Counted from the first letter of the stretch, positions 43,701 to 52,403 are shown. The stretch is 64,000 nt of DNA from Bergeyella zoohelcum ATCC 43767 (GCF_000301075.1 NZ_JH932293.1:765588-829587), one strand, 5' to 3'. Notes: generated by a model from the sequence alone, not told the origin. Numbers and translations are program-made.

Positions 43701-45251
43701 CTAAAACATTTTCGGTTCTAAAATACTGATAGGGATGATGCACTCTTCCAAGGAAATACCCCCGTGCTGATAGGTGTTTTTATAGTAAGATACGAAATGA
43801 TTATAATTTTTAGGATAAGCAAAAAAGTAGTTGTTTTTGGCAAAAATATAGCTTGAAGTAAGGTTGGATTTAGGTAAAAACAATTTTTCAGGATGTGTAA
43901 CTGCCCAGACATCATCTTCTTGGTAGGTAAGACTTTTTCCTGTTTTGTATCGTATATTGGTAGAAGTTTCTCGGTCGCCTATCACGCGGCTGGGTTTTTT
44001 TACATACATAGTGCCGTGGTCTGTGGTAACCACCAGCTTAAATCCATTTTCTGCTGCTAATTTTATGATTTTTAATAAATGAGAATTTTCAAACCAGTTG
44101 AGCGTTAAGGAACGAAAGGTTTTATCATCCCGAATCAATTGGTCTACCACATGATTATCTGTTTTGGCGTGAGAAAGAATATCAATGAAATTATACACAA
44201 TGGTAAGTACATCGGCATTTTTATATTGATTAAAATCTTCAAATATTTTTCTTTCAAAATCAGAATTTAATATTTTGATGTATTTAGAAACCTTTGGAGA
44301 AAGCCCCAATCGCTTGATTTGTTCTTGTAAAAAGAATTTTTCATGTTCATTTTTATTTCCTTCTTCATTGTCATTGTACCATTTATCAGGATATTTTTTT
44401 TCTATTTCACTGGGAAGTAGCCCTGCAAAGAAGCTATTCCTAGCGTATTGGGTAGCGGTGGGTAAAATGCTATAGTAATGGTCTTCAGAGGTCTTGGTGT
44501 AAAACCTTGTGAAAAGCCCTTCTATTACTTTCCACTGGTCATACCGAAGATTATCTATCATCAAGATGAGTACCTTATCATGGAGTACCAATGGTTTTAT
44601 TTTTTCCTTAAAAAGGGTATGAGACATTAGGGGTTTATCATTGGAGTGGAGCCAGTTTTCATAGTTTCTTTCAATGAATTTGGCAAACTGAATATTGGCA
44701 TCTTCTTTTTGAGAGTGTAATAATTCAGCGAATTCACTATCAAAAACCTTATCAAATTTAAGTTCCCAAGTGAGTAGTTTTTTATAATATTCTGCCCAGT
44801 CATCATAGGTTCTGATGTACCCTAGCTCTAAAGAAAGATTTCTAAACTCCTGCTGGTAGCTCTGGATGGTTTTTTGTTCCACTAAATTTTCTTCGTGTAG
44901 ATTTTTCTTTAGCGAAAGTAAAATCTGGTTCGGATTGACGGGTTTTAGGATATAATCAGCAATTTGAGAACCGATGGCTTCCTCCATAATGTGTTCCTCT
45001 TCACTTTTGGTTACCATGACTATTTTTATGGTAGAATCTATTTTTTTAATCATCGGTATGGCCTCTAAACCAGATATCCCTGGCATATTTTCATCTAGCA
45101 GCACCAAAGCATAAGCTTCTTTTTCTATAATTTCTAATGCTTCGTTTACATTATTAATGGGGGTTATTATGTACCCTTTCTGTTCTAAGAATACGATATG
45201 AGGTTTTAGTAAATCAATTTCATCATCTATCCAGATTATTTTCCCTGCCAT
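43701..45251 (-). CDS. porX: PorX, response regulator / PglZ-type phosphatase of type IX secretion
   Basis: A protein of 516 residues. Residues 1-125 are a CheY-like receiver with acidic D9/D10, phosphoacceptor Asp53 (LVLLDENMPG) and Lys in ADYILKPVNP. A helical bundle follows, then a PglZ/alkaline-phosphatase-like domain with VLILMIDNLRYDQW, YSILPTATQYARNSFFAG (catalytic Thr), FIDILSHAKTD and VVTTDHGTMYVKKP. PorX with PorY and SigP controls type IX secretion genes, and its phosphatase domain acts on cyclic oligonucleotides according to published work. A CAAATGTA box at 45284-45291 marks its minus-strand promoter. A 41-bp repeat array lies upstream. Confidence 0.95.
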   Translation of the reverse strand: MAGKIIWIDDEIDLLKPHIVFLEQKGYIITPINNVNEALEIIEKEAYALVLLDENMPGISGLEAIPMIKKIDSTIKIVMVTKSEEEHIMEEAIGSQIADYILKPVNPNQILLSLKKNLHEENLVEQKTIQSYQQEFRNLSLELGYIRTYDDWAEYYKKLLTWELKFDKVFDSEFAELLHSQKEDANIQFAKFIERNYENWLHSNDKPLMSHTLFKEKIKPLVLHDKVLILMIDNLRYDQWKVIEGLFTRFYTKTSEDHYYSILPTATQYARNSFFAGLLPSEIEKKYPDKWYNDNEEGNKNEHEKFFLQEQIKRLGLSPKVSKYIKILNSDFERKIFEDFNQYKNADVLTIVYNFIDILSHAKTDNHVVDQLIRDDKTFRSLTLNWFENSHLLKIIKLAAENGFKLVVTTDHGTMYVKKPSRVIGDRETSTNIRYKTGKSLTYQEDDVWAVTHPEKLFLPKSNLTSSYIFAKNNYFFAYPKNYNHFVSYYKNTYQHGGISLEECIIPISILEPKMF

Positions 45252-45360
45252 ATACTTTTTATTTATTTGAGACTAATTTTCATCAAATGTAAGACCATTT
45301 TTGTGATTATCTTAGGGCATTCAAGTTAAAAAAGCGTTAAAAGTAAAGACTCTATTTTAA

Positions 45361-45862
45361 GCATACTTGCATTTTGCTCGAAACAACTTGCGGGAATTAA
45401 AATGCAACTGCATCTTGCTCGAAACAATCTGCGGGAACTTAATGTACATTGACATTTGGTTAAAACAACTTGCGGGAACTTAATGTACATTGACATTAGG
45501 CTAAAACAACTTGCGGGAGCTTAATGTACATTGACATTAGGTTAAAACAATTTGCGGGAACTTAATGTACATTGACATTAGGTTAAAACAACTTGCGGGA
45601 ACTTAATGTACATTGACATTAGGTTAAAACAATCTGCGGGAACTTAATGTACATTGACATTAGGTTAAAACAACTTGCGGGAACTTAATGTACATTGACA
45701 TTAGGTTAAAACAACTTGCGGGAACTTAATGTACATTGACATTAGGTTAAAACAACTTGCGGGAGCTTAATGTATATTGACATTAGGTTAAAACAACTTG
45801 CGGGAACTTAATGTATATTGACATTAGGTTAAAACAACTTGCGGGAACTTAATGTACTTTTT
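45361..45862 (+). repeat. 41-bp tandem repeat array, 12 units
   Basis: The word GCGGG recurs at 45390, 45431, 45472, 45513, 45554, 45595, 45636, 45677, 45718, 45759, 45800 and 45841, exactly 41 bp apart. Each unit holds TTGCGGGAACTT, the 10-bp palindrome AATGTACATT and GACATTAGGTTAAAACAA. The first two units are diverged (ATTTTGCTCGAAACAA) and the last is cut after AATGTAC. Units are contiguous, with no spacers. The array fills the gap between porX and the nitroreductase gene and ends 35 bp before the latter's ATG. Confidence 0.97.
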
Positions 45863-45892
45863 TTATTCATGTCTGTTTCTTACATTTGCATT

Positions 45893-46393
45893 ATGACCAT
45901 ACATGAAATCATAGTACAAAGACGAAGTGTTTATCCTAAGGATTATATTGATAAGTCAATTGATAATGAACATATAGAAACCCTCCTTCATGCAGCAGAT
46001 TTGGCACCGAACCATAAGAAAACGAAACCTTGGCGTTTTCGGGTTTTTAAAGGGGAGGAAAAAAGCCAACTGGCACTAGAGATGGCGAATGCTTATAAAA
46101 ACAGTGTGGCTCCTGAGGATTTTTTAGAGAAAAAATACCAAGATATCATTCACAAGATAGAGCAATCAGGAGCTATAATGACCATTTCTATTCATTTTTC
46201 GGGACTCGTTCCTGCATGGGAGGAAATTGCAGCTACGGCAATGGCCGTTCAGAATATGTATCTTACCTGTACGGCATTAGAAATAGGGTGCTACTGGTCT
46301 TCCCCGAAGTTTGCTGAAAATCTGCATGACTTTTTACAGCTGGAGGATAGCCAGAAATGCTACGGACTTTTTTATTTGGGATACTATAAATAA
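45893..46393 (+). CDS. Nitroreductase family protein
   Basis: A protein of 166 residues from the ATG at 45893; upstream in-frame starts run into the repeat array and are rejected. The FMN-binding nitroreductase fold shows IHEIIVQRRSVYPKDYIDKSI, LLHAADLAPNHKKTKPWRFRVF, and AATAMAVQNMYLTCTALEIGCYWSSP. It is on the short side (YdjA-like). Members reduce nitro or enone groups with NAD(P)H and FMN. A TACATTTG box at 45881-45888 would put the transcription start almost on the ATG, making a leaderless mRNA possible. Confidence 0.85.
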   Translation: MTIHEIIVQRRSVYPKDYIDKSIDNEHIETLLHAADLAPNHKKTKPWRFRVFKGEEKSQLALEMANAYKNSVAPEDFLEKKYQDIIHKIEQSGAIMTISIHFSGLVPAWEEIAATAMAVQNMYLTCTALEIGCYWSSPKFAENLHDFLQLEDSQKCYGLFYLGYYK

Positions 46394-46399
46394 TTGAAA

Positions 46400-47236
46400 A
46401 TGAATTTTGAAAAGGTAAGAGTTTATCATCTCCTTTATCCTGTACTTGTTATAGGGGGTGTATTTTTCTTTCTCTTGTATCATAATGCACTTTCTATTGA
46501 TGGTTATGTGCAGATTCAGAAGGAAGGTTTTTTTATTTTAAACCAGCGGCTCTCGCAGCTTCCTGCTCTTCAGCATAATATTACTCAGCTGGGAGATGCT
46601 TTCGTGGTGTTTACTTTGTTTTCTTTTCTATTTATCCCTTTCCCAAGACTTTGGCAGGCATTAATTTCGGCATCCTTGATTTCATTGTTGCTTTCTAAAA
46701 TTCCTAAAAACCTTTTGGATATCCCTAGGCCGTGTACAGCTTTTGGTGAGGAGCAGGTGAATATTATTGGTAAAACAGCATTGGGTTTTTCTACTTGTCC
46801 TTCTGGGCATTCCATTACCATTTTCACTTGGGTAACCTTGTTGCTTTGGGCTTTTTTGCCTAGTAAACTGGCTCCCAGATTTATTTTTGTTGTCTTTGGG
46901 TTGATACTCGGTTTGGTCATTGCATTTTCTCGAGTAGCCGTAGGGGCACATCATCCTTTGGATGTAATTATTGGTAGTAGTCTTGGGGTGTGTGCTGCGA
47001 TGATTGGGATACTCATAGAGAGGAAATATCAGCTATGGAAATGGATAGGTAGTCCGAAATGGCACCCTGTTTTTCTGTTATTATTCACTTCTGGAGTCAT
47101 CGTGATGCTTATTAAGCTATTTCAGGAACCTTTACCAGTGTATTTTTTAGCACTCATCAGTCTCATTTATTCTTTATATTCTGTTACAAAAAAATATTAT
47201 GCTTACAAAATGGACGGGCAGGCTGCCGCTGAATAA
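46400..47236 (+). CDS. PAP2-family lipid phosphatase (LpxE/undecaprenyl-type)
   Basis: About 278 residues from the ATG at 46400, with six hydrophobic segments. The PAP2 residues are KNLLDIPRPC (KxxxxxxRP), TCPSGHSITIFTW (PSGH) and FSRVAVGAHHPLDVIIGSSLG (SRxxxxxHxxxD), all complete. It overlaps the downstream EptA-like gene by 38 bp, and begins 6 bp after the nitroreductase stop. Because EptA adds phosphoethanolamine to lipid A phosphates, and LpxE-type PAP2 enzymes clear those phosphates, a joint lipid A remodelling role is likely. An undecaprenyl-pyrophosphatase role is the main alternative. Confidence 0.85.
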   Translation: MNFEKVRVYHLLYPVLVIGGVFFFLLYHNALSIDGYVQIQKEGFFILNQRLSQLPALQHNITQLGDAFVVFTLFSFLFIPFPRLWQALISASLISLLLSKIPKNLLDIPRPCTAFGEEQVNIIGKTALGFSTCPSGHSITIFTWVTLLLWAFLPSKLAPRFIFVVFGLILGLVIAFSRVAVGAHHPLDVIIGSSLGVCAAMIGILIERKYQLWKWIGSPKWHPVFLLLFTSGVIVMLIKLFQEPLPVYFLALISLIYSLYSVTKKYYAYKMDGQAAAE

Positions 47237-48728
47237 ATTTATTCTCATTATCAGTATAATGAATTTTTTATTTTTTCATTACGGATTTTTTGATTTCGTA
47301 TTGAAAAACATAGATTATACCAGCTTTTTAGGGCTACTGATGGTAATCAGTTTATTGATACTCATGGTACTTGCTAATTTTTTTGCTTTTTATTTGGTAC
47401 TTTTTCTCACCCGCTTTGTGGGGAAGGTTCTCCTTTCTGTTACTTTTATTCTCAGTGCAGTTTCGGTGTATTTTATTAATACTTACGGCGTCATTGTAGA
47501 TGAAAGCATGATAGGGAATGTATTTAATACCAATTATGACGAATCCAGCAGTTATTTTTCCATCAAATGGATGCTGTATGTGTTGTTGATGGGAATTCTT
47601 CCATCTGTGTTTATTTTTAAAACCAAGATAGATTATCCTCGCCCTAAACGGTTTTTTAAGACTTTAGGGTTTACTTTCTTGCCTATTTTGCTCATTGTTG
47701 CACTCAATGCAAAGAATATTCTCTGGATAGATAATCATTCTAAATACCTTGGTGGGCTGGCTATGCCTTGGGCGTATTCTGTAAATACAGCACTTTATTT
47801 TACTCATAAGGCTCAAGAAAACAGAACGGAGATTCCTTTGCCCGATGCACAGATAGCAGATGATGAAAAATCGGTAATGGTATTGGTCATTGGGGAGTCT
47901 GCAAGGAGCCAAAATTTTTCCCTTTATGGCTATTCTAAAAATACCAATCCGTTGCTTTCTCAGGTACAGGGATTAAGGCATTTTCCTGCTACTTCTTGTG
48001 CTACCTATACTACAGCGGGAGTACAGTGCATTTTGTCGCATGAAAATTCTGGAGAACTCTATGAAATTTTGCCCAATTACCTCCATAGAAGTGGGGTAAA
48101 TGTCATCTGGCGAACTACTAACACAGGAGAGCCTCCCGTAAAAATAGAAAAATACCAAAATGGAGATGTACTAAAGCAAAAATGCCAAGGAGAAGCGTGT
48201 GATTATGATGAAATACTGCTTACCCAGCTCAGGGAAGAGATTCTTCATTCCGATAAAAAGAAAACGCTCATTATCCTGCATACATCCACCAGCCATGGGC
48301 CACAGTACAGCAAAAAATACCCTGCCTCTTTTCAGAAATTCAGTCCGGTGTGTAATAGTGTAGAGCTGGGAAATTGTGCTCAGGAGGAACTTATCAATGC
48401 CTATGATAATACCATCGTTTATACGGATTATCTCTTGCATAAAATCATTACAGAGCTTCAGTCTTTAGAAGGATATACTTCTTCCATGATATTCGTTTCT
48501 GATCATGGAGAATCTTTGGGCGAAAAAAATCTCTACATGCACGGCCTCCCTATGACTATAGCCCCCAAGGAGCAATATGAAATTCCTTTCATTGTATGGA
48601 CATCAGAAGGAGCCAAACCTATTATCCCTACTACACCGCTTACTCAAAATCATGTCTTTCACAGTGTTTTAGATTTTCTCTCTATCCGTAGTGCTGTATT
48701 TAAAAAAGAAATGAGTGTGTATAAGTAG
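47199..48728 (+). CDS. eptA: Phosphoethanolamine--lipid A transferase (EptA-like)
   Basis: A protein of 509 residues. Five hydrophobic segments fill residues 10-170. The periplasmic sulfatase-fold domain carries VMVLVIGESARSQNFSLYGYSKNTNP, the Thr nucleophile segment SCATYTTAGVQC, HTSTSHGPQYSKKYP and the metal-binding SDHGESLGEKNLYMHG. Three Cys pairs fit the family's disulfides. It transfers phosphoethanolamine from phosphatidylethanolamine to lipid A, lowering negative charge and polymyxin binding. The start at 47199 overlaps the PAP2 gene by 38 bp; an internal ATG at 47260 is less likely because it would remove part of the first transmembrane region. Confidence 0.9.
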   Translation: MLTKWTGRLPLNKFILIISIMNFLFFHYGFFDFVLKNIDYTSFLGLLMVISLLILMVLANFFAFYLVLFLTRFVGKVLLSVTFILSAVSVYFINTYGVIVDESMIGNVFNTNYDESSSYFSIKWMLYVLLMGILPSVFIFKTKIDYPRPKRFFKTLGFTFLPILLIVALNAKNILWIDNHSKYLGGLAMPWAYSVNTALYFTHKAQENRTEIPLPDAQIADDEKSVMVLVIGESARSQNFSLYGYSKNTNPLLSQVQGLRHFPATSCATYTTAGVQCILSHENSGELYEILPNYLHRSGVNVIWRTTNTGEPPVKIEKYQNGDVLKQKCQGEACDYDEILLTQLREEILHSDKKKTLIILHTSTSHGPQYSKKYPASFQKFSPVCNSVELGNCAQEELINAYDNTIVYTDYLLHKIITELQSLEGYTSSMIFVSDHGESLGEKNLYMHGLPMTIAPKEQYEIPFIVWTSEGAKPIIPTTPLTQNHVFHSVLDFLSIRSAVFKKEMSVYK

Positions 48729-48866
48729 AGAGGGTAGAGTAGGTTTTCTACATTTTGTATTTTTAGATGCTTTTAATTTTTTAGAGCTAATTTTTTAACC
48801 CTTTAACTGTTTTTTAACCGACTGCTTGTTTCTGTTAATTTCGTACTTTTGTGAAAATTTATTTTC

Positions 48867-49754
48867 GTGAAGAAATATCTGAAACTTTTCCGTGTGGAGC
48901 AATGGGTGAAAAATACCTTCGTTTTTTTGCCTGTATTTTTTGCAGGAAAAGTACTCCAATGGGAACTTTTAGTAGAGAGTTTCTTGGCTTTTGTCATTTT
49001 TTCTCTTACGGCAAGTGCTATTTATATCATTAATGACTATTCTGATATAGCATCGGATAGGATGCACCCCGAGAAGAAGAATCGGCCACTGGCGAGTGGT
49101 GCCATTTCTAAGCTTACCGCAAAACTATTGTTGTTAGCGTTACTCGTGGTAGTGGTAGGGCTGTGCTTTGTGGCGAAGGAATTGGTTGGCGAAGTAGTAT
49201 GGAAGTTTTGCACGGTGATTGTCGCCTATTTTGTACTTAATTTGGCTTATACCTTTAAGCTAAAGCATATTGCCATCGTGGATATCAGCATTATTGCCAT
49301 AGGATTCGTGCTTAGGGTTTTTGCTGGGGGCTATCTCACAGGGATTCTGGTTTCTCAGTGGGCGATACTACTCACATTTGTTTTGGCATTGGTATTAGCG
49401 ATGGGAAAAAGAAGAGGGGAGCTGGTGAATGCTGCTATCTCTGGGAAATCCAGAAAAGCCTTAGACGGATACAATGTTCAGTTTGCAGACATTGCCCTCT
49501 CCATGTCCGTTACATTGGCCATTATTTCCTATCTGATGTTTACCGTACAGCCGGATGTACAAGAGAAATTCGGGAATAGAATTTTCTATACATTTATTTT
49601 TGTGGTATTTGCATTTTTAAGATATTTACAGCAAACATTGGTGTATAATAAAACCGAATCTCCTACGAAAATAGTATATAAAGACCGATATATTCAGATC
49701 ACTGTACTTTTATGGGTATTCACTTTCCTCACCTTTATCTATCTGAATAAATAA
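48867..49754 (+). CDS. UbiA-family prenyltransferase (decaprenyl-phosphate phosphoribosyltransferase-like)
   Basis: A protein of 295 residues with a GTG start and about eight hydrophobic segments. The two Asp-rich motifs are INDYSDIASDRMHPEKKNRP (NDxxDxxxDxxH, close to mycobacterial Rv3806c/UbiA) and a second, degenerate one near LVNAAISGKSRKALDGYN. This subfamily joins phosphoribose from PRPP to polyprenyl phosphate. It opens a run of four genes with 1- to 4-bp overlaps or tiny gaps, whose order UbiA, DprE1, DprE2, HAD matches decaprenyl-phosphoryl-arabinose synthesis. A TACTTTTG box at 48844-48851 precedes it. Confidence 0.85.
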   Translation: MKKYLKLFRVEQWVKNTFVFLPVFFAGKVLQWELLVESFLAFVIFSLTASAIYIINDYSDIASDRMHPEKKNRPLASGAISKLTAKLLLLALLVVVVGLCFVAKELVGEVVWKFCTVIVAYFVLNLAYTFKLKHIAIVDISIIAIGFVLRVFAGGYLTGILVSQWAILLTFVLALVLAMGKRRGELVNAAISGKSRKALDGYNVQFADIALSMSVTLAIISYLMFTVQPDVQEKFGNRIFYTFIFVVFAFLRYLQQTLVYNKTESPTKIVYKDRYIQITVLLWVFTFLTFIYLNK

Positions 49755-51091
49755 TGAATGATATGGAAAAAAAGCGAACGCAGAAAGTAACCAGCTGGGG
49801 AGGTTTTCCTGTGGTGGAAAAAGAAATTATCTATGAGAACTCTCTTTCAAGGCTTAAACAAATGGTTCAGCAATACAGCTCCGTAATCCCTAGAGGAAAC
49901 GGAAGAAGCTATGGAGATGCTGCATTGGGAGAGCGGATGCTCAGCACGAAAAGACTCAATAAATTCATATCTTTTGATAGAATAAATGGTGTCTTAGAAA
50001 CAGAATCGGGAGTTTTGCTTTCAGAAATTTTGGAAGTCGTGGTACCGCAAGGGTATTTCCTTATGGTAACACCTGGAACCAAGTTTATTTCTGTGGGCGG
50101 TGCCATCGCATCTGATGTACATGGTAAAAATCATCATGCGGAAGGTTGTTTTTCAGATAGTTTGATAGCATTTAAAATATTGACCAGTGATGGCGAAGTG
50201 AAAGAGTGTTCCCGAGATGAAAATACTTCCCTTTTTTGGACTACTGTGGGCGGAATGGGACTTACGGGACTTATTCTCTCTGCAAAATTTCAGTTAAAAA
50301 ATATAGAGACTCCGTACATTCGTCAGGAAAGTATTAAGGCAGAAAACTTAGATGAAATATTTCGGCTTTTTGAAGAAAGTGAGGATTGGACTTATACCGT
50401 GGCATGGATAGATTGCCTCCAAAAAGGAGATAAAATAGGGCGTTCTATTCTTATGCGTGGTGAGCATGCTTTACGCTCGGAACTTCCTAAGTCTATGGAG
50501 GAAAAAGGGCTTAAAATACCCAAAAAGTTCAGTCCTACCGTTCCATTTTACTTCCCCAGTTTCGTGCTTAATGCTTGGAGTGTAAAAATTTTTAATTGGC
50601 TTTATTACGCTAAACAATCCAAGAAAATTGTAAAAAATTATATTGATTACGAAACTTTTTTCTATCCCTTGGACGCCATAAATCATTGGAACAAAATCTA
50701 TGGAAAAAAAGGATTTATTCAGTACCAGATGGTTATTCCTAAGCGGTACGGAAAGGAAGGAATGAGAAAAATACTCAAAACAATTGCCGATAGTGGAAAC
50801 GGCTCCTTTTTAGCAGTGCTAAAACTCTTTGGGAAAAATAATCCTGAAGCATTTAATGCTTTCCCGATGGAAGGATATACCCTAGCACTAGATTTTAAGG
50901 TTAATAAAAAACTGCCTAAATTAGTGCGTGCTTTAGATGATATTGTGGCAGAATATGGCGGCAGAATATATCTTACCAAAGATAGCATGAGTAGGGCAGA
51001 ACTGACCAATTACCTCAAAGGTGTGGATAATGCTACCTTTGAATCATTACAAAGAAAAAGAATACTCACAGGTAAAAATTACGAAATATGA
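49754..51091 (+). CDS. FAD-dependent oxidoreductase, DprE1-like
   Basis: A protein of 445 residues. The N-terminal FAD_binding_4 (VAO-type) domain shows VIPRGNGRSYGDAALGE, MVTPGTKFISVGGAIASDVHGKNHHAEGCF and WTTVGGMGLTGLIL. The C-terminal part matches decaprenylphospho-beta-D-ribofuranose 2-oxidase (LAVLKLFGKNNPEAFNAFPMEGYTLALDFKV). The family oxidises the 2'-OH of the polyprenyl-phospho-ribose to a keto group. It begins on the last base of the UbiA gene's stop codon and overlaps the next gene by 4 bp. The internal ATG at 49763 (MEKKR) could also be the start. Confidence 0.87.
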   Translation: MNDMEKKRTQKVTSWGGFPVVEKEIIYENSLSRLKQMVQQYSSVIPRGNGRSYGDAALGERMLSTKRLNKFISFDRINGVLETESGVLLSEILEVVVPQGYFLMVTPGTKFISVGGAIASDVHGKNHHAEGCFSDSLIAFKILTSDGEVKECSRDENTSLFWTTVGGMGLTGLILSAKFQLKNIETPYIRQESIKAENLDEIFRLFEESEDWTYTVAWIDCLQKGDKIGRSILMRGEHALRSELPKSMEEKGLKIPKKFSPTVPFYFPSFVLNAWSVKIFNWLYYAKQSKKIVKNYIDYETFFYPLDAINHWNKIYGKKGFIQYQMVIPKRYGKEGMRKILKTIADSGNGSFLAVLKLFGKNNPEAFNAFPMEGYTLALDFKVNKKLPKLVRALDDIVAEYGGRIYLTKDSMSRAELTNYLKGVDNATFESLQRKRILTGKNYEI

Positions 51092-51813
51092 TAGTGTTAG
51101 GGAGTAATTCAGATGTGGCACAGGCTTTCGTGGAGAAATGTCTTTCCGCAGGAGAGCGGTATGAAAAAATTTATCTTTTGAGTTCCAATACGCAAGAGGC
51201 GAAGAGATTTGCACAGCATATTGATGTGAAATACCTCCAAGCAAGTGAAGTATTAGAATTAGATTTGCTCCAGAAAACCAATTTTCACGCATTAGAAAAT
51301 ATACATAGTAACCTCTTGTTCTGTGCTACGGGCTACCTTGGAAAATCCGTAGAAGAGGGATGGCAGGATGAACAAAATACAGAGAAAATCATCACCATTA
51401 ACTTTGCGAAACTAGTTCCAATACTTAATTTTTTTGCTCAAAAAATGATTAATAAAAGAGGCGGAACGATGATTGTCCTCAGTTCCGTGGCTGGGGAAAG
51501 AGGAAGGCAGAGCAACTTTATTTATGGTGCTTCCAAAGCAGCAATTACACAGTATTTATCAGGGTTGAGAAATTTTCTTTGCACTAAAAAGGTGCATGTG
51601 ATGACGGTGAAGCCAGGCTTTATGGATACTAAAATGACCGAAGGAATGCCACTTAATCCGTTGCTTACCGCTTCTCCTAAACAAGCTGCAGAATGTATTT
51701 ATAAAGGATATAAAAGAAAAAAAAACACCATTTTCGTACTGCCTATTTGGAGATGGATTATGCTTGTTATTAGGAATATCCCTGAATTTATCTTTAAAAA
51801 AATGAAGCTGTAA
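51088..51813 (+). CDS. Short-chain dehydrogenase, DprE2-like
   Basis: A protein of 241 residues. It has a short N-terminal nucleotide-binding motif (IVLGSNSDVAQAFVEKCL, GxxSDxA in place of the usual TGxxxGxG), as in DprE2-type reductases, with NLLFCATGYLG, active-site Ser in VLSSVAGERGRQSNF and the catalytic YxxxK in IYGASKAAITQYLSGLRN. It would reduce the 2'-keto sugar made by the upstream oxidase to the arabino epimer, giving the polyprenyl-phospho-arabinose donor. It overlaps the upstream gene by 4 bp. Confidence 0.87.
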   Translation: MIVLGSNSDVAQAFVEKCLSAGERYEKIYLLSSNTQEAKRFAQHIDVKYLQASEVLELDLLQKTNFHALENIHSNLLFCATGYLGKSVEEGWQDEQNTEKIITINFAKLVPILNFFAQKMINKRGGTMIVLSSVAGERGRQSNFIYGASKAAITQYLSGLRNFLCTKKVHVMTVKPGFMDTKMTEGMPLNPLLTASPKQAAECIYKGYKRKKNTIFVLPIWRWIMLVIRNIPEFIFKKMKL

Positions 51814-51815
51814 CC

Positions 51816-52403
51816 ATGAAAAGACTCTATTGTTTTGATTTTGATGGAACGCTAACGAGGAAAGATACCATGTTTGCATTCTTAAAATATTATCAGCCTC
51901 GTCAATATTATTTTCAGTTTCTCAAATTTACACCGCTATTTATTTTGGTTAAACTGAAATTAGCAGATGCCGCTAAGGTGAAACAGGGGTTTATTTCTGC
52001 TTTTCTCAAAGGAAAAAAAGAGGAAGAACTGAGACGGAAAGCACAATTTTTTTTTGAAGAGAAGCACTCTGAATTGCTCAGACCTGAGGCGGTAAAATTC
52101 ATAAATCAATTGGATTTAGAACATAACAAAGGTTTGCTGGTAACGGCTTCTTTGGATATTTGGACAAAACCTTTTGCACATCATTTTAATCTTCAGCTCG
52201 TTGCTACAAGGGCAGGATTTTTTAATGGAAAGTACGCTGGTACATTTATAGGCGAAAACTGTAATGGACCAGAGAAAGTGAATAGGATTTTAAAAGAAAT
52301 TCAAGGTGAAAAATTTGATAAAACCATCGCTTTTGGAGATACCAGCGGTGATGAGCCTATGCTTTCTTGGGCAGATGAGTCTTATTACCGTTATTTTAAT
52401 TAA
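51816..52403 (+). CDS. HAD-IB family phosphatase in the DPA operon
   Basis: A protein of 195 residues with the HAD motifs: CFDFDGTLTRKDTMF (motif I, nucleophile Asp), LVTASLD (motif II), a Lys in the GPEKVNRIL segment, and IAFGDTSGDEPML (motif IV). The family hydrolyses small phosphate esters or acts as lipid-linked phosphatase. It is 2 bp downstream of the DprE2-like gene and would fit the missing 5-phosphate removal step on the polyprenyl-phospho-phosphoribose, before oxidation. That assignment is inference from position; in mycobacteria this step is ascribed to an unrelated phosphatase. Confidence 0.82.
   Translation: MKRLYCFDFDGTLTRKDTMFAFLKYYQPRQYYFQFLKFTPLFILVKLKLADAAKVKQGFISAFLKGKKEEELRRKAQFFFEEKHSELLRPEAVKFINQLDLEHNKGLLVTASLDIWTKPFAHHFNLQLVATRAGFFNGKYAGTFIGENCNGPEKVNRILKEIQGEKFDKTIAFGDTSGDEPMLSWADESYYRYFN

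Noticed and set aside
45361..45862. CRISPR array
   Set aside because: The 41-bp units are contiguous with no unique spacers and no cas genes are present.
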